From positions 37,352 to 101,351 of the forward strand of contig NZ_JAAHHW010000021.1 of the NCBI RefSeq assembly GCF_010692325.1: a stretch of 64,000 nucleotides of DNA, given 5' to 3'. This stretch comes from Moorena sp. SIO3I8 (GTDB lineage Bacteria; Cyanobacteriota; Cyanobacteriia; Cyanobacteriales; Coleofasciculaceae). This document shows, in pieces, positions 26,783 to 36,840 of this stretch (the stretch's first letter is position 1; each line of letters starts with the position of its first letter). The position numbers were made by a program, and so were the translations under genes. The notes beneath the pieces were generated by a model. The model was not told the DNA's origin, ran no database searches, and saw only the letters and a list, made by a program, of their open reading frames with translations.

Positions 26783-27418
26783 CTATAGAAGCGCTATAGC
26801 TTTAATAACTTGTAGTAATTTAATCGATGACTCCGATTCCATCAGGTTTAATACTGGCATCAACTGATAAATCGGAGGATTGCCAGCTTGGAGATAAATA
26901 AACTGATAAATGTATCCGTTAGTCGATAGTCCCCAAACTGAGTCTTGATGGTCTAAACTCTTATAGGCATAGGTCAGTAATTGAGGTAACCCGACGGATA
27001 CGTCAGCACTACTGTTTTTAGTTTCGATAACTAAGACCCAAAACGATACTTTATCTACTGTCTGTTGAGCTTTGTTAATTGCTAGAATATCTAGTCTGCC
27101 AGTAATTTTGGTATCCTGCTCTTGAATATCAATATCAGCAATCTCTTCTTCCAAGGAAATCTTTATTGGAGAGCGATAGAAGCCAGCTAATCGCAGTAAG
27201 GGAAAAACAGTTAGGGCTTTTACCAGTCCTTCAGATACTTTACCCGCGATTAAGTAATTATCAAAATCAGTCCGAATTTGTTCCAATTCCCGTTGCTCAA
27301 ATTCAGTAATAGTGTCTAGGGATAACCGGGAAGTTAATGAACTATTGTATTGCCGTTGAAAGCCAAAGGTATGATGCACATCTTCTAGAGATAGGTGACT
27401 AGCTTGTATAATTGTCAT
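26783..27418 (-). CDS. Type I restriction HsdR-N-like (PD-(D/E)XK) protein
   Basis: The 211-residue protein has a nuclease-fold core: Asp in TGRLDILAINK (near 105) and ExK in FWVLVIETKNSS (near 125), followed by the QLLTYAYKSL helix typical of the family. Stand-alone proteins of this type are common in cyanobacteria and are often labelled restriction endonuclease subunit R. No methylase or helicase partner is adjacent. It converges on the two Rpn-like genes, giving a small cluster of three nuclease-fold genes beside the STAND pair. Confidence 0.75.
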   Translation of the reverse strand: MTIIQASHLSLEDVHHTFGFQRQYNSSLTSRLSLDTITEFEQRELEQIRTDFDNYLIAGKVSEGLVKALTVFPLLRLAGFYRSPIKISLEEEIADIDIQEQDTKITGRLDILAINKAQQTVDKVSFWVLVIETKNSSADVSVGLPQLLTYAYKSLDHQDSVWGLSTNGYIYQFIYLQAGNPPIYQLMPVLNLMESESSIKLLQVIKAIALL

Positions 27419-27484
27419 AAGTTTATAGGATTATGATAGGTTGATAGGGATCCGTGTAGGAATTCTAAAAATTCTTGATCCCAT

Positions 27485-27543
27485 ATTCCCTACTCCCTAC
27501 TCCCTACTCCCTATTCCCTGTTCCCTGTTCCCTACTCCCTTTC
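27485..27543. repeat. CCCTACT/CCCTGTT heptamer tract
   Basis: About eight seven-base units in CCCTACT, CCCTATT and CCCTGTT variants lie between the nuclease gene and the 3' end of the GldG-like gene. Confidence 0.85.
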
Positions 27544-27567
27544 CTATAGTTATATCAGTTATCAATA

Positions 27568-29142
27568 CTAACGGCGTTGCCACCATACCAACCCAGCTGT
27601 GGTAAACCCGACTAAGGGCATAAGTAACAGGGCAGTCCAACCCAGTAACTCAGCCTGGATTGCTGTTAGGTTAATCCGTCGATTGTTTTGTTCTTTAGGG
27701 CGGATAGATAGGACTTGATCATCTTGCTTGCTTAACCAGCTGATGGTGTTGAGAAAAACATCACCATTTAATTGCTGATCAAACCAACCATTGGTGGCAA
27801 AAGTAGAGTTACCATAGACTACTAGACGAGATGAAGAGGTCTTTTTGTTACCATCCTCTTGAGGAGTAGCTTGATCAATCCCTTCCGCTTGGCGGCTTAA
27901 TGCTACACCTAGGATTAACGGACCAGGGCGATCGCTTTCTGGATTCAATTCCAGTGGCTGCTGTTTAGGATTGCTCTCAGCCCAAGTTCTGTCATTGGTA
28001 ATTAGCAGAGGAGTTTCCTGGATACCATCTACTGGGGTAATTAAGAGCGATCGCGCCCAGGGATAAAAGGAAAATCCGTCGGCAAATTCCGTGGTAATGG
28101 GATGATTCCCGTAGCTGGTGACCATGGGAGTTGCTGCACCAAGCACTAAGGAACGTTCTGGAGCAGACGGGTCAATCACTAACCTACTGTCTAGCTTAAT
28201 TCCCCAGTCTTTGAGAAAGCTATCCAATTCAGGATTAGTATCAGGGTCGAGCATCAATAGTAAGCTACCACCCTTAGATAGATAGTTACGTAACCCTTTG
28301 ACTTCTTTTTCTAATAATGGTCGCATCGGACCTGCACTAACCACGATTGATGCATCGGCTGGAACCTCTGAGCGTTCAGCTAGGTTAAGGGGTTGAACCG
28401 TAAAATTTTTATCCTCTAGAACACGTACTGCCTCAGATAATCCCCCTTCTACTTCTGCTAAGGATTTTTCTCCGTGACCTTGGAGGAAGTAAACCCTAAC
28501 CGAAATTTCCCGAGTCAGGGTTTCGATACCACTAGTAAGACTAGCTTCTGACAGAGGTTGGGTATCATTAACAGCTTGCAATAATTGTTGCTTGTCTTTA
28601 TATTGTAGATAAACTTCTCCGATAGACTGAACACCAAATTTCTGAGCTAGTGCTGGTTTTAGCTGAGGGTCAACAAACTGAAATTCAAAGTTTGACCCAT
28701 ACCGACGAAAGTTCTCTAACAACTCTCGGTCATCTGGATTGGGTTGTGGATTAAAGATCCAAACCTTAAGGGGCTGTCGTAAATTTTGCACCACTTGCTG
28801 GGACTGGGGTGACAGAGTATATAACTTATTTTCTGTGAAATCGATCCGTTGGGTATAGCGCACCCCTAAAAAGTTAATCAGCCCCAAAATCACTAACATA
28901 GCTAAGGTAGAAATAATAGCATTGGTTCCGACTTGGGTAGAACGGCTTTGCCAGAATTTCGGAGCCAACTGGGCTAAAAATACTAGCCCCACAAGACTAA
29001 TGACAATACCAGCAATCAGTAACCCTAATGCGTCTGGGGACCATTTTTCAGTCATAATCCTGACAGTGATTCCCGCCATGGTCAGTAGTGGCCCGAGCCA
29101 GAAAAGGTAAAGGAGATACTTCTTGGTTTTGCTTGTCTTCAT
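27568..29142 (-). CDS. GldG-like ABC transporter auxiliary subunit
   Basis: I start at MKTSKTKKYLLYLFWLGPLL (524 residues), preceded by a GTGAGG ribosome-binding-like sequence; an ATG 30 bases upstream is possible. Two N-terminal membrane spans are followed by a large extracytoplasmic domain (GVRYTQRIDFTENKLYTLSPQ, VYFLQGHGEKSLAEVEGGLSEA, GGSLLLMLDPDTNPELDSFL) and a C-terminal span (LLLMPLVGFTTAGLVWWQRR). This is the Gldg/DUF4350-type architecture found with GldA and GldF-like ABC proteins. Its likely partners lie 4 kb upstream at 33.2-35.2 kb. The transported substrate is unknown. Confidence 0.85.
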   Translation of the reverse strand: MKTSKTKKYLLYLFWLGPLLTMAGITVRIMTEKWSPDALGLLIAGIVISLVGLVFLAQLAPKFWQSRSTQVGTNAIISTLAMLVILGLINFLGVRYTQRIDFTENKLYTLSPQSQQVVQNLRQPLKVWIFNPQPNPDDRELLENFRRYGSNFEFQFVDPQLKPALAQKFGVQSIGEVYLQYKDKQQLLQAVNDTQPLSEASLTSGIETLTREISVRVYFLQGHGEKSLAEVEGGLSEAVRVLEDKNFTVQPLNLAERSEVPADASIVVSAGPMRPLLEKEVKGLRNYLSKGGSLLLMLDPDTNPELDSFLKDWGIKLDSRLVIDPSAPERSLVLGAATPMVTSYGNHPITTEFADGFSFYPWARSLLITPVDGIQETPLLITNDRTWAESNPKQQPLELNPESDRPGPLILGVALSRQAEGIDQATPQEDGNKKTSSSRLVVYGNSTFATNGWFDQQLNGDVFLNTISWLSKQDDQVLSIRPKEQNNRRINLTAIQAELLGWTALLLMPLVGFTTAGLVWWQRR

Positions 29143-29244
29143 CTCAAACCTCACGGCAGCTGCAACTATCATTACTGATTGTAAGCATTCAGCTTAACCC
29201 CCTAGGTATTAGGCATTAGGCTTAGGCGTTAGGCATTAGGGGGT

Positions 29245-29455
29245 TTGACAGGGTAATCCTGGGTTCCCCTAGCGGCTGTTTGAGAGCATCCCATGGAACT
29301 TCACCGGGTAATCCTGGGTTCCCGTAGCGGCTGTTTGAGAGCATCCGATGGAACTTAAGACGGTAGTAATGCGATCGCGTAGCAGCGCTGAGCATCCCGT
29401 AGCGGCTGTTTGAGAGCATCCGATGGAACTTAAGACGGTAGTAATGCGATCGCTA
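29245..29455. repeat. Three imperfect long direct repeats (AGCGGCTGTTTGAGAGCATC core)
   Basis: Three copies of a unit containing AGCGGCTGTTTGAGAGCATC and then GATGGAACTT lie near 29270, 29326 and 29400. The first two are followed or preceded by GGGTAATCCTGGGTTCCC, and the last two by AAGACGGTAGTAATGCGATC. The remainder of 29143-29981 holds TATCAGC heptamers (29508-29540), CCCTATT heptamers (29598-29627) and AT-rich leader DNA, with no gene. Confidence 0.8.
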
Positions 29456-29981
29456 TAGAGTCGAAAATTAAAATAACTAATTTTCATAAGTCCTAATTAT
29501 TTAGCTATCAGCTATCAGCTATCAGCTATCAGCACTCAGCACTCAGTCTAGGGAGCCGTGTAGGAATTGTGATAATTTTTGATGCCATATTCCGTACTCC
29601 CTACTCCCTGTTCCCTATTCCCTATTTCCTTTGCTATAGTCATTCCACACATCCAGCCACACTATTAGTTGGGTGTATTAGTTGGGTGTATAAATTGGTA
29701 AATAAGTTTACACTATTTTTATCCATAAAAAGATTATCCTTCATAGTTTTTTTGTAAACTTTGTATAAAGGCTTTGCTTGAATATAAGGTTTGTATAAAA
29801 TTTATGGGGACTACAATTGCTCCACAATACTTACCAGCTCTAGCTTTCAGGTCACTATCACCCCAAACTCTAAATAGACTTGGGGTGTCAATTACTTAAA
29901 ATTCAATCCGTTATTATTTTGTTTAAGTTGGAGTAATATAAAGCGTATACATTTTATAACTGATGCACAAACCTACATTCA

Positions 29982-31898
29982 ATGAGCGAATTTCCTGATT
30001 TTTCTAACTATGGCTACCAAGTCAAAAAACGATTAGGTCAGAACTATCACAGTGGTCGAGTAACTTATCAAGCCATCCATCTTCAAACTAAGCAAAAAGT
30101 TGTAATTAAGCTATTTCAATTTGCTCAATCTAACAGTAGCTGGCATGGTTACCAATCTATTGAAAGTGAGATTAAGGTACTAAAACAGTTACACCATCCT
30201 AGGATTCCTCGGTATCTTGACTCCTTTGCTCCTGAGGGTGGTGTTTGTTTGGTACAGGAGTACAAAAACGCTCAACCTTTGTCTGCATACCCAAGCTTTA
30301 CACCAGAGCAAATTCAGCAAATTGCAGTTCAAATTCTCGAAATTTTGGATTATATCCAACATTTTTATAATCCGATAATTCACCGAGACATTAAACCAGA
30401 AAATGTTTTGTTAGATTACAAAATGCGGGTTTACTTAATTGATTTTGGTTTAGCTAAAATTGCCTATGGTTCAATTTATGGAAGTACTACGATGGCTGGC
30501 ACAGCTGGATTTATGCCACCAGAAAAATTATATAATCAACCCCTCAATAAAGCATCAGATATTTATAGTTTAGGAGTGACACTTATTTGTTTGGTTACGG
30601 GAATTAAAACGGCTGAAATTAGTAATTTAATTGATTTAAGCAATCATCGTCTAAAATTCAGGCATTTAGCTTCAGGTTATAGCAAAGAATTTCTTGACTA
30701 CCTAGACAAGATGGTAGAACCTGACCCTAAAAAGCGTCTTGCCAATCTAGAACGTATTTTTAAATCGGTTCCATCCCCACAGCCAATTCAAAGAAAAGTA
30801 CTAGCCGAGTTTAGCAACAATCTCAAAGTAAATAACCTGAATAAACGACTAAGTTATGCTATAGTTACTGTAATCACTTTAGGGTTAGGTCTTACCTATG
30901 GATTAAACCAAATTGAGCAACTAGTAGTAAGTAAAATCCAACAGCATTTGATAAATGGAGACTATGAAAAATGTATTAACTTAGCTCAAGACGTTCCGGA
31001 GTTTTTGAGCATCAATGAAAAATCGATATGCCTCTTAAATGACTGTTCTGTAGCACAACTAAATAAAGCAACTAAACTAGTAGATAACTCTCGACTTATA
31101 TATAAAGCAATTACTGAAGCAAAAAAAATACCTGCTGAGAGTAATAGTTACGAAGAAGCACAAACGTTAATTACTCAATGGAAAGAATGGCAAAGTGATC
31201 AAAATTTAATTAAAAAAGCTCAACAAGACCTAAAAAAACGTAAATGGCAACAAGCCAAAGCAATGGCAGCACAGGTTAAGGCTGAACGTTTCCAGCACCA
31301 AGCAATCCAAATTATTAAAACTGCTGAAACAAAACTAAAATATGCTGAATTAGAAAGACTAGCTGCTGAATTAGAAATACAAGGAGAAAAGCTGATCATC
31401 AAGGCAAATCACTATGCTAATCAGCGACAGTATAGTCAAGCAATATCCATCGCCAAACGGATTCATAACGCTACGCCATCTTATCAAGAAGCACAACGAT
31501 TAATTGCTGAATGGCAAAACGAAATACCTCAAGTTTTTATAAATTATTGGTCATCCCCAAAAGTTAATGGCGCTCGCTTCGTTGTCGAGAAACTAGAAAA
31601 GTGGAAAAATGGCCAATTAAAAATTTATTTTAAAGCTTATAATTACACTAATAAAGATAGCAGATTTTCCGATTTTATCGCCGTTGATAATTTAGGAAAT
31701 ACTTATAGAGGTTATTCAGGCTCTAGTTGGGATGGAACAGTGATGCCTTCTAGGATACCAACTAAAGGTTCTATCACCTTAAAACAACCACTAGATCCTA
31801 ATGCCTCAGTGATTACACTTAGTTTTCGTCGTGTTTATACTTATAATCCACTAATTAGACTAATCACTCTCAAAACAAAAGGAATCAGAGTTAAGTAG
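29982..31898 (+). CDS. Membrane-anchored Ser/Thr protein kinase
   Basis: The 638-residue protein has a Hanks-type kinase domain at residues 10-270. The ATP-site lysine lies in QKVVIKLFQ, the catalytic loop is IIHRDIKPENVLL, DFG is in LIDFGLAKI, and the activation-segment end is GTAGFMPPEKL. A hydrophobic segment (SYAIVTVITLGLGLTYGL) near 290-308 probably anchors it, leaving the kinase domain cytoplasmic. The outer region has helical, TPR-like repeats (KRKWQQAKAMAAQV, RQYSQAISIAKRI) and a beta-rich C-terminal domain of about 120 residues (RFVVEKLEKWKNGQLKIYF). It converges with the next gene by an 8-bp overlap. Substrate and signal are unknown. Confidence 0.93.
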   Translation: MSEFPDFSNYGYQVKKRLGQNYHSGRVTYQAIHLQTKQKVVIKLFQFAQSNSSWHGYQSIESEIKVLKQLHHPRIPRYLDSFAPEGGVCLVQEYKNAQPLSAYPSFTPEQIQQIAVQILEILDYIQHFYNPIIHRDIKPENVLLDYKMRVYLIDFGLAKIAYGSIYGSTTMAGTAGFMPPEKLYNQPLNKASDIYSLGVTLICLVTGIKTAEISNLIDLSNHRLKFRHLASGYSKEFLDYLDKMVEPDPKKRLANLERIFKSVPSPQPIQRKVLAEFSNNLKVNNLNKRLSYAIVTVITLGLGLTYGLNQIEQLVVSKIQQHLINGDYEKCINLAQDVPEFLSINEKSICLLNDCSVAQLNKATKLVDNSRLIYKAITEAKKIPAESNSYEEAQTLITQWKEWQSDQNLIKKAQQDLKKRKWQQAKAMAAQVKAERFQHQAIQIIKTAETKLKYAELERLAAELEIQGEKLIIKANHYANQRQYSQAISIAKRIHNATPSYQEAQRLIAEWQNEIPQVFINYWSSPKVNGARFVVEKLEKWKNGQLKIYFKAYNYTNKDSRFSDFIAVDNLGNTYRGYSGSSWDGTVMPSRIPTKGSITLKQPLDPNASVITLSFRRVYTYNPLIRLITLKTKGIRVK

Positions 31899-32811
31899 TA
31901 AGACTCTCCTTCTTAACAGCAGGATTAGCGGGAGAATACTCTCCAAAGCGCCAGCGTATAGGGCTAGCATTAGTTGTCTCTAAGACCTGCTCAATATGAA
32001 ACTCCACTAACCGTTGCGCTCCTGGAACGGTAGTGAATTGTGACTGATCCCAAATCACCTCGGCTGTTCCGGTCAGTTGTAAGGTATTGCCTCGCTCAAA
32101 ATCGATGAACAGCAGACCAGCACGGGGATTCACTGTCAGGTTACCTAGGGTTTGAAACATATTATTGCCAGCATAATCGGGAAACACTAGCTGATGATCA
32201 CTGATCACCTGGATAAATCCCGGATATCCACCCCGATGAGAGGCATCTGCGCCAGTTTCTGGATTGAAACTGGCAATGAAAAAGGTATCAGATTGGGTAA
32301 TCCAGTCTTGCTCGGTTGTGGTCAAAGCCTCAAAGCTGCGAATTTCAGGCTGCGTTGACTCAGGGATATCAGTCTCTAGATGACGCAGCTGGATGTATTT
32401 GGGACAGTTGAAAAATACCTCAGTGGTCTGCATCACAATCTGCCCTTTGCCTTCTACTCTACCCAAGCCATTCATCCGCAAGCGTTTACGGGTAGTTAGG
32501 TCAATCACCAGAAGTCCCAGTACTCCATTTTTCGCCAAGTTTTCGTACAACGGATCCCCATCGATAGGGATACAGTTAATCTCGACAGTTTGATTATCTA
32601 AAACTCGGACAAAACCAGGTTTACCAGTCAGCAGTGATGCCCAAACCAAGCCATTGGTATCCACACTACTAGCGATCGCTAATTGTTGGGTTGTCAGGAG
32701 CATCTGAGCAGCAGTTTTGATCACGGGAGTAATCATCGAGCTGAGTTTCTCAGCTTCTTCGGTTACCCCAGCCCGAGTTTGAACAGCAATCTCTCCAGTG
32801 TGAAAGCTCAT
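31891..32811 (-). CDS. Pyridoxamine 5'-phosphate oxidase-fold (FMN-binding) protein
   Basis: The 306-residue protein has two split-barrel halves: LAIASSVDTNGLVWASLLTGKPGF near residue 42 and TFFIASFNPETGADASHRGG with FPDYAGNNMFQTLGNL in the C-terminal half. These are signatures of PPOX-family proteins that bind FMN or related cofactors. The SHRGG.PGFIQV pattern matches the 'pyridoxamine 5'-phosphate oxidase family' often annotated in bacteria. It interrupts the Gld-type ABC gene run on the same strand. The physiological substrate cannot be read from sequence. Confidence 0.82.
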   Translation of the reverse strand: MSFHTGEIAVQTRAGVTEEAEKLSSMITPVIKTAAQMLLTTQQLAIASSVDTNGLVWASLLTGKPGFVRVLDNQTVEINCIPIDGDPLYENLAKNGVLGLLVIDLTTRKRLRMNGLGRVEGKGQIVMQTTEVFFNCPKYIQLRHLETDIPESTQPEIRSFEALTTTEQDWITQSDTFFIASFNPETGADASHRGGYPGFIQVISDHQLVFPDYAGNNMFQTLGNLTVNPRAGLLFIDFERGNTLQLTGTAEVIWDQSQFTTVPGAQRLVEFHIEQVLETTNASPIRWRFGEYSPANPAVKKESLTT

Positions 32812-33195
32812 AATCTACTCCTTTGGGGATCGTGACACAGAAAACAGCAGTTTTCTTATACACAGAATTTCTGTATATGTCTGTATCTAAAATATAAAAC
32901 TGTCCAGATTTGGGCTAAAGAAGACTATCACCGAGCACCGGACAGGATACAACCAGTCAGGGGTGTTAGGTCAATAGTTGCCTATCCCTGAAGTTTCTAT
33001 AATTTCAGACTACTGGGAAGACAAGAGCAAAATGTCTCAGTTTTTGTCTCAGTTTTTTCTGGTGTTGTTTAACTGACAATGACTAGCCTCAGTTCGATGT
33101 CATAAATTGCTGTAAAAAATTGTCAGGTTTTGAGGAAAGCATTCAGCTATCAGCTATCAGCTATCAGTTATCAGATATCAGCATATGCTTACATA
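32812..33195. other. Intergenic region, TATCAGC heptamers
   Basis: About five TATCAGC/TATCAGT units lie at 33147-33182, next to the ABC permease stop. The rest, including TTTTTGTCTCAGTTTTTTCTGG near 33040, shows no gene and no convincing RNA. Confidence 0.6.
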
Positions 33196-33993
33196 CTAAG
33201 AACGCTCAAATCTCAATGCATCAATAGACTGAGCAGTTAGAAAAATACCGATAAAGATATAACTCAAAAACAGAATTATACTACTAGTATCCAAAACACC
33301 CTGAATCAGATTTTTATAATTTTCCAGCAACGATAAATGACCTAAGGCTTCCCCAAGGGGTCCACTAACATTTTTAGCAATCAAATCAATCACCCAAAGT
33401 CCTAAAACCAGAGCAAAGGTGAGGATTGCTGACAAAATTGAGCTATCAGTTAGGGAAGAAATGAACATCCCCAGAGAAAGCACCGATGCTGCCAGTAAAA
33501 TTAATCCGACGTGGGCTAGTAACGGTAGCACAGGTTGAACCGGGGGGTCTGTAGCACTAAATGCGATCGCTTCATAGGCAAGTAAGGGTAGCACCATAAA
33601 GCTATAAAATGTTACCACTCCCAAGAGTTTACCTACGGCTACAGCCCAATTCGTTAGTGGAGAAGTGGCCAAAAGCTCCAAAGTCCTGCGTTTGCGTTCC
33701 TCAGCATAGAGTCCCATGGACAGAATTGGTAACACAAATAACGACAGTGAACCCATCACTTCCAAGAATTGACGCAAAAATACATAGGCAACATCCACTG
33801 GTGGTATCGGTAAACCCAATTGTTCTGCCGTTGCAACTTGGTTAATAATACCCTCTTGATCCAAAAGAATTTCTACAAAAAAGGAGCCAGACAGCCACCA
33901 AAATACACCGGCGATAACATAAGCGAATGGTGAAGCAAAATAGCCCTGTAATTCTTTCCTAAAAATTGCTAATATATTCCAAATTATAATCAT
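33196..33993 (-). CDS. ABC-2 type permease (GldF-like)
   Basis: At 265 residues it has six hydrophobic segments: PFAYVIAGVFWWLSGSFF, SLFVLPILSMGLY, VVTFYSFMVLPLLAYEAIAF, VGLILLAASVLSLGMFIS, AILTFALVLGLWVIDLIA and a terminal SIILFLSYIFIGIFLTAQS. The EERKRRTLELLATSPLTNWAVAVGKLLG loop is the conserved cytoplasmic coupling motif of the family. It lies downstream of the ABC ATPase on the same strand with a 214-bp gap that is mostly GGTTTAA repeats. With the ATPase and the GldG-like subunit it would form one exporter-like complex. Confidence 0.9.
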   Translation of the reverse strand: MIIIWNILAIFRKELQGYFASPFAYVIAGVFWWLSGSFFVEILLDQEGIINQVATAEQLGLPIPPVDVAYVFLRQFLEVMGSLSLFVLPILSMGLYAEERKRRTLELLATSPLTNWAVAVGKLLGVVTFYSFMVLPLLAYEAIAFSATDPPVQPVLPLLAHVGLILLAASVLSLGMFISSLTDSSILSAILTFALVLGLWVIDLIAKNVSGPLGEALGHLSLLENYKNLIQGVLDTSSIILFLSYIFIGIFLTAQSIDALRFERS

Positions 33994-34025
33994 TATTTAT
34001 TTTATTAAAAAGGGTGCTTTTTGGG

Positions 34026-34100
34026 GTTTAAGGTTTAAAATTGAAGGTTTAAGGTTTAAGGTTTAAGGTTAGTTAGTTTAAGGTTTAAGGTTAACTCTTA
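34026..34100. repeat. GGTTTAA heptamer tract
   Basis: The seven-base word GGTTTAA recurs about eight times with slippage variants between the permease start and the ATPase stop. It looks telomere-like in composition but lies inside an operon, so I read it as another expansion of the heptamer class. Confidence 0.8.
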
Positions 34101-34207
34101 GTTAGTTTGAAGGTTGAATGTTAGTTAGGTAAGGATTAGTTATTCAGGATTAGTTATTTTAAGGTTACTTAGTTAAAGGTTTTCAAAATAACTTTCATCC
34201 TTCATCG

Positions 34208-35236
34208 TTAATCCTTCATCGTTAATCCTTCATCAGATTCCTGAGACTCCTGTAAATCAGACTCCTCTAAATCAGGATCGGGTTCAGGCAGTGGTTTTTC
34301 GGTGGTAGTCAGTTTCAAAAAGACATCTTCCAGGGTAGCGCGAGTCCGTCGCATTTCGTATATCCCTACACCAGCTCCCACGGTCACAGCTGCAATATCC
34401 CGTGCGGGTTCTGCTCCCGGTGCTGATACGATGTGGAATAAAGAGCGTCCGCCAGGTAAATTTTGATCATTAACCAGTTCCACCAGGCAAACTCCTGGTA
34501 TAACTTGTAATAATTTCTGTAACTCCTGTGCATCACCATCTATTTCTAACTCATAACCTGATCCCCCGGTTAACTCCGCCAGTAACTTGTCTGGACTATC
34601 TGTTGCTACAATTTTGCCTTCATTGATAATGGCTACCCGGCTACAGGTCATACTCACTTCTGGTAGAATGTGGGTAGATAGGATAATAGTATGGTCACCA
34701 GCAAGGCTCTTAATTAAGTTACGGACATCAATAATTTGCCGAGGATCAAGACCCACTGTAGGTTCATCTAAAATAATGGCCGGTGGGTCATGTACAATCG
34801 CCTGAGCGATACCCACCCGTTGACGGAAGCCCTTAGAAAGCTTGCGGATCAGTAGCTTGGCCTTGCTCGTTATGTTACAGCGCTCCATGGCAGTTTTGAC
34901 CTTAGTAGTGCGATCGCCTGCAGCAACACCTTTAATACGGGCAACAAAGTGCAAAAATCCTTCAACGGTCATGTCCGGATACAGTGGCGGAAATTCCGGT
35001 AAATAACCAATTCGGCGTCGTACTGCCATAGAATTTTCATGAACATCATAATTAGCAATTCGGGCAGTACCATGGGTTGCTGGTAAATAGCCTGCCAAAA
35101 TTCGCATGGTAGTGGTTTTCCCTGCACCATTCGGTCCAAGGAACCCTAGGATTTCTCCTGGTTCAACCCTGAAAGTAACATTCTCTATCGCTGGGGTGGT
35201 GCCATAGATTTTGCTTAGATGCTCTACTTCTATCAT
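34208..35236 (-). CDS. ABC transporter ATP-binding protein (GldA-like)
   Basis: The 342-residue protein shows Walker A GFLGPNGAGKTTTMRIL (near 32), the signature LSKGFRQRVGIAQAI (near 135), Walker B PAIILDEPTVGLD and the switch histidine ILSTHI. A C-terminal extension of about 100 residues ends in an acidic tail (PEPDPDLEESDLQESQESDEG). This fits the Gld/CcmA-type ATPases that power ABC-2 permeases. It heads the run to the permease. The acidic tail contains a short direct repeat (GATTCCTGAGACTCCTG / CAGACTCC at DNA level). Confidence 0.92.
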   Translation of the reverse strand: MIEVEHLSKIYGTTPAIENVTFRVEPGEILGFLGPNGAGKTTTMRILAGYLPATHGTARIANYDVHENSMAVRRRIGYLPEFPPLYPDMTVEGFLHFVARIKGVAAGDRTTKVKTAMERCNITSKAKLLIRKLSKGFRQRVGIAQAIVHDPPAIILDEPTVGLDPRQIIDVRNLIKSLAGDHTIILSTHILPEVSMTCSRVAIINEGKIVATDSPDKLLAELTGGSGYELEIDGDAQELQKLLQVIPGVCLVELVNDQNLPGGRSLFHIVSAPGAEPARDIAAVTVGAGVGIYEMRRTRATLEDVFLKLTTTEKPLPEPDPDLEESDLQESQESDEGLTMKD

Positions 35237-36218
35237 ATTTTTAAGTATTACGTGTTAAGTATTAGCTGTTAAGTATTAGGTATTAAATCTTAAGTATTAA
35301 ATCTTAAGTGTTAAATCTTACGTGTTAAATCTTACGTGTTAAGTATTATGTGTTAATTGCCATTTACTGACTAATATGGTTAAATCTACTATTTACGTTA
35401 ACCCAGTCACTGGTAAGGATAGCGATACTGGTGATAGTGTTCCGTTTAAAACCTTGACTAAGGCACTTTCTATTGCCACTGCTGGAACTACCATTCACTT
35501 AGCAGCTGGTACCTATAATGCTGCTAGGGTCTAAGTTTTTCCCCTCGTTATTCCTAAGGGAGTGATGGTTCTTGGCAATGAACCGACCAAGGGTAAGAAT
35601 ATTGTGATTTCCGGCAGTGGGAACTATGTCAGCCCGACGTTTAATCGTCAAAATATTACCATCCGTTTAGATTCCAAGGCTCAATTAAGAGGAGTAACGG
35701 TTACTAATCCGGGCAAATTGGGGACAGCGGTCTGGATTGAATCTACCTCACCGATTATTGCCAATAATACCTTTACTCGCTGTGGTCGTGAAGGGATATT
35801 TGTTACTGGCACAGCCAAACCCATGATTCTGGATAATGTATTGTACGCTAACGCTTCCAGTGGCATCTTTCTGGTGCGTAATGCCAAAGGGGAAGTGCGA
35901 GGCAATGTTTGTCAAAAGACTGGTTATGGGATTGCCATCAGCGACTTGCCCCCAGCAAAATCTGACCAGAGTTCAAGGTCTGGTATCCCTAGTCAAGGGT
36001 TTGGGGTTAACAGGTGGTGAGTCTAGGGAACTCGGGTTTTATCGCGATCGCGTTCAGATTCCCAGCTATGCTACCCAAGCGGTAGCGACAGCAACTCAAA
36101 GACGAATGGTAGTGAATTATCCCCAACCCAATCAGCTCAATCCCATGAGGCCGATTACCCGTGGTGAGGTGGTAGCATTGATTTACCAGGCATTGGTAGC
36201 AACAGGCTCTGCAGATGC

Positions 36219-36254
36219 GATTGGCCGTAGGCCACGCGGGGCGCGATCGCATCT
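36219..36254. repeat. Dispersed palindromic repeat inside SLH pseudogene (copy 1)
   Basis: The unit reads GCGATTGGCCGTAGGCCACG followed by CGGGGCGCGATCGCATC. It replaces the expected continuation between GCAGAT and TCTCCTTATATT, and the SLH frame changes across it, so it looks like an insertion. Confidence 0.75.
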
Positions 36255-36802
36255 CCTTATATTGTTAACCCTAACCCTTACATTACCTCCTTCAGCGATA
36301 TACCTGGACACTGGGCAGAAGATTTTATTCGCCGCCTCGGTAGTCTAAACCTGATTAGTGGCTTTGCCGATGGCAGCTTTCAAGCAGATGCCCCTCTAAC
36401 TCGGGCTGAGTACGCTGCCCTACTGGTGAAAGTGTTTGACCCCAATCCGATCCGTCCAGCTACCCAATTTATTGATGTCCCCCTGAATTTCTGGGCATTA
36501 CCAGCTATCAACCAATCCTATCGTGGTGGCTTTCTCTCGGGATACCCCGACCAAACCTTCCATCCTCAGCAGACCTTGCGGCGTGTTGATTTGATTGCCT
36601 CTCTAGTCAATGGGCTGTCTTTAGCCAAAACTGTAGACAAGTCAGTGAAAGAGTCTTCTGACATTTCCAAAATTTACGAAGATTGGAAGGATATTCCTGC
36701 TTATGCTACCGAAGCAGTTGCGTACGCTACCATCGCCAAAATTGTCGTTAACCACCCCAACCCGACCCTGTTGCATCCCAAGCGGGAAGCAAAGCGAGCT
36801 GA

Positions 36803-36840
36803 TGCGATTGGCCGTAGGCCACGCGGGGCGCGTTCGCATT
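36803..36840. repeat. Dispersed palindromic repeat inside SLH pseudogene (copy 2)
   Basis: It is nearly identical to copy 1. It sits after GAGCTGAT, where the SLH motif should read on to FIYQALVKTGRV. The expected sequence resumes in another frame right after the repeat (TTTATCTATCAGGCC). Confidence 0.75.

Noticed and set aside
29222..29487. Two minus-strand frames of 65-72 codons
   Set aside because: They are formed by three long direct repeats and share the same repeated peptide; no gene-like context.
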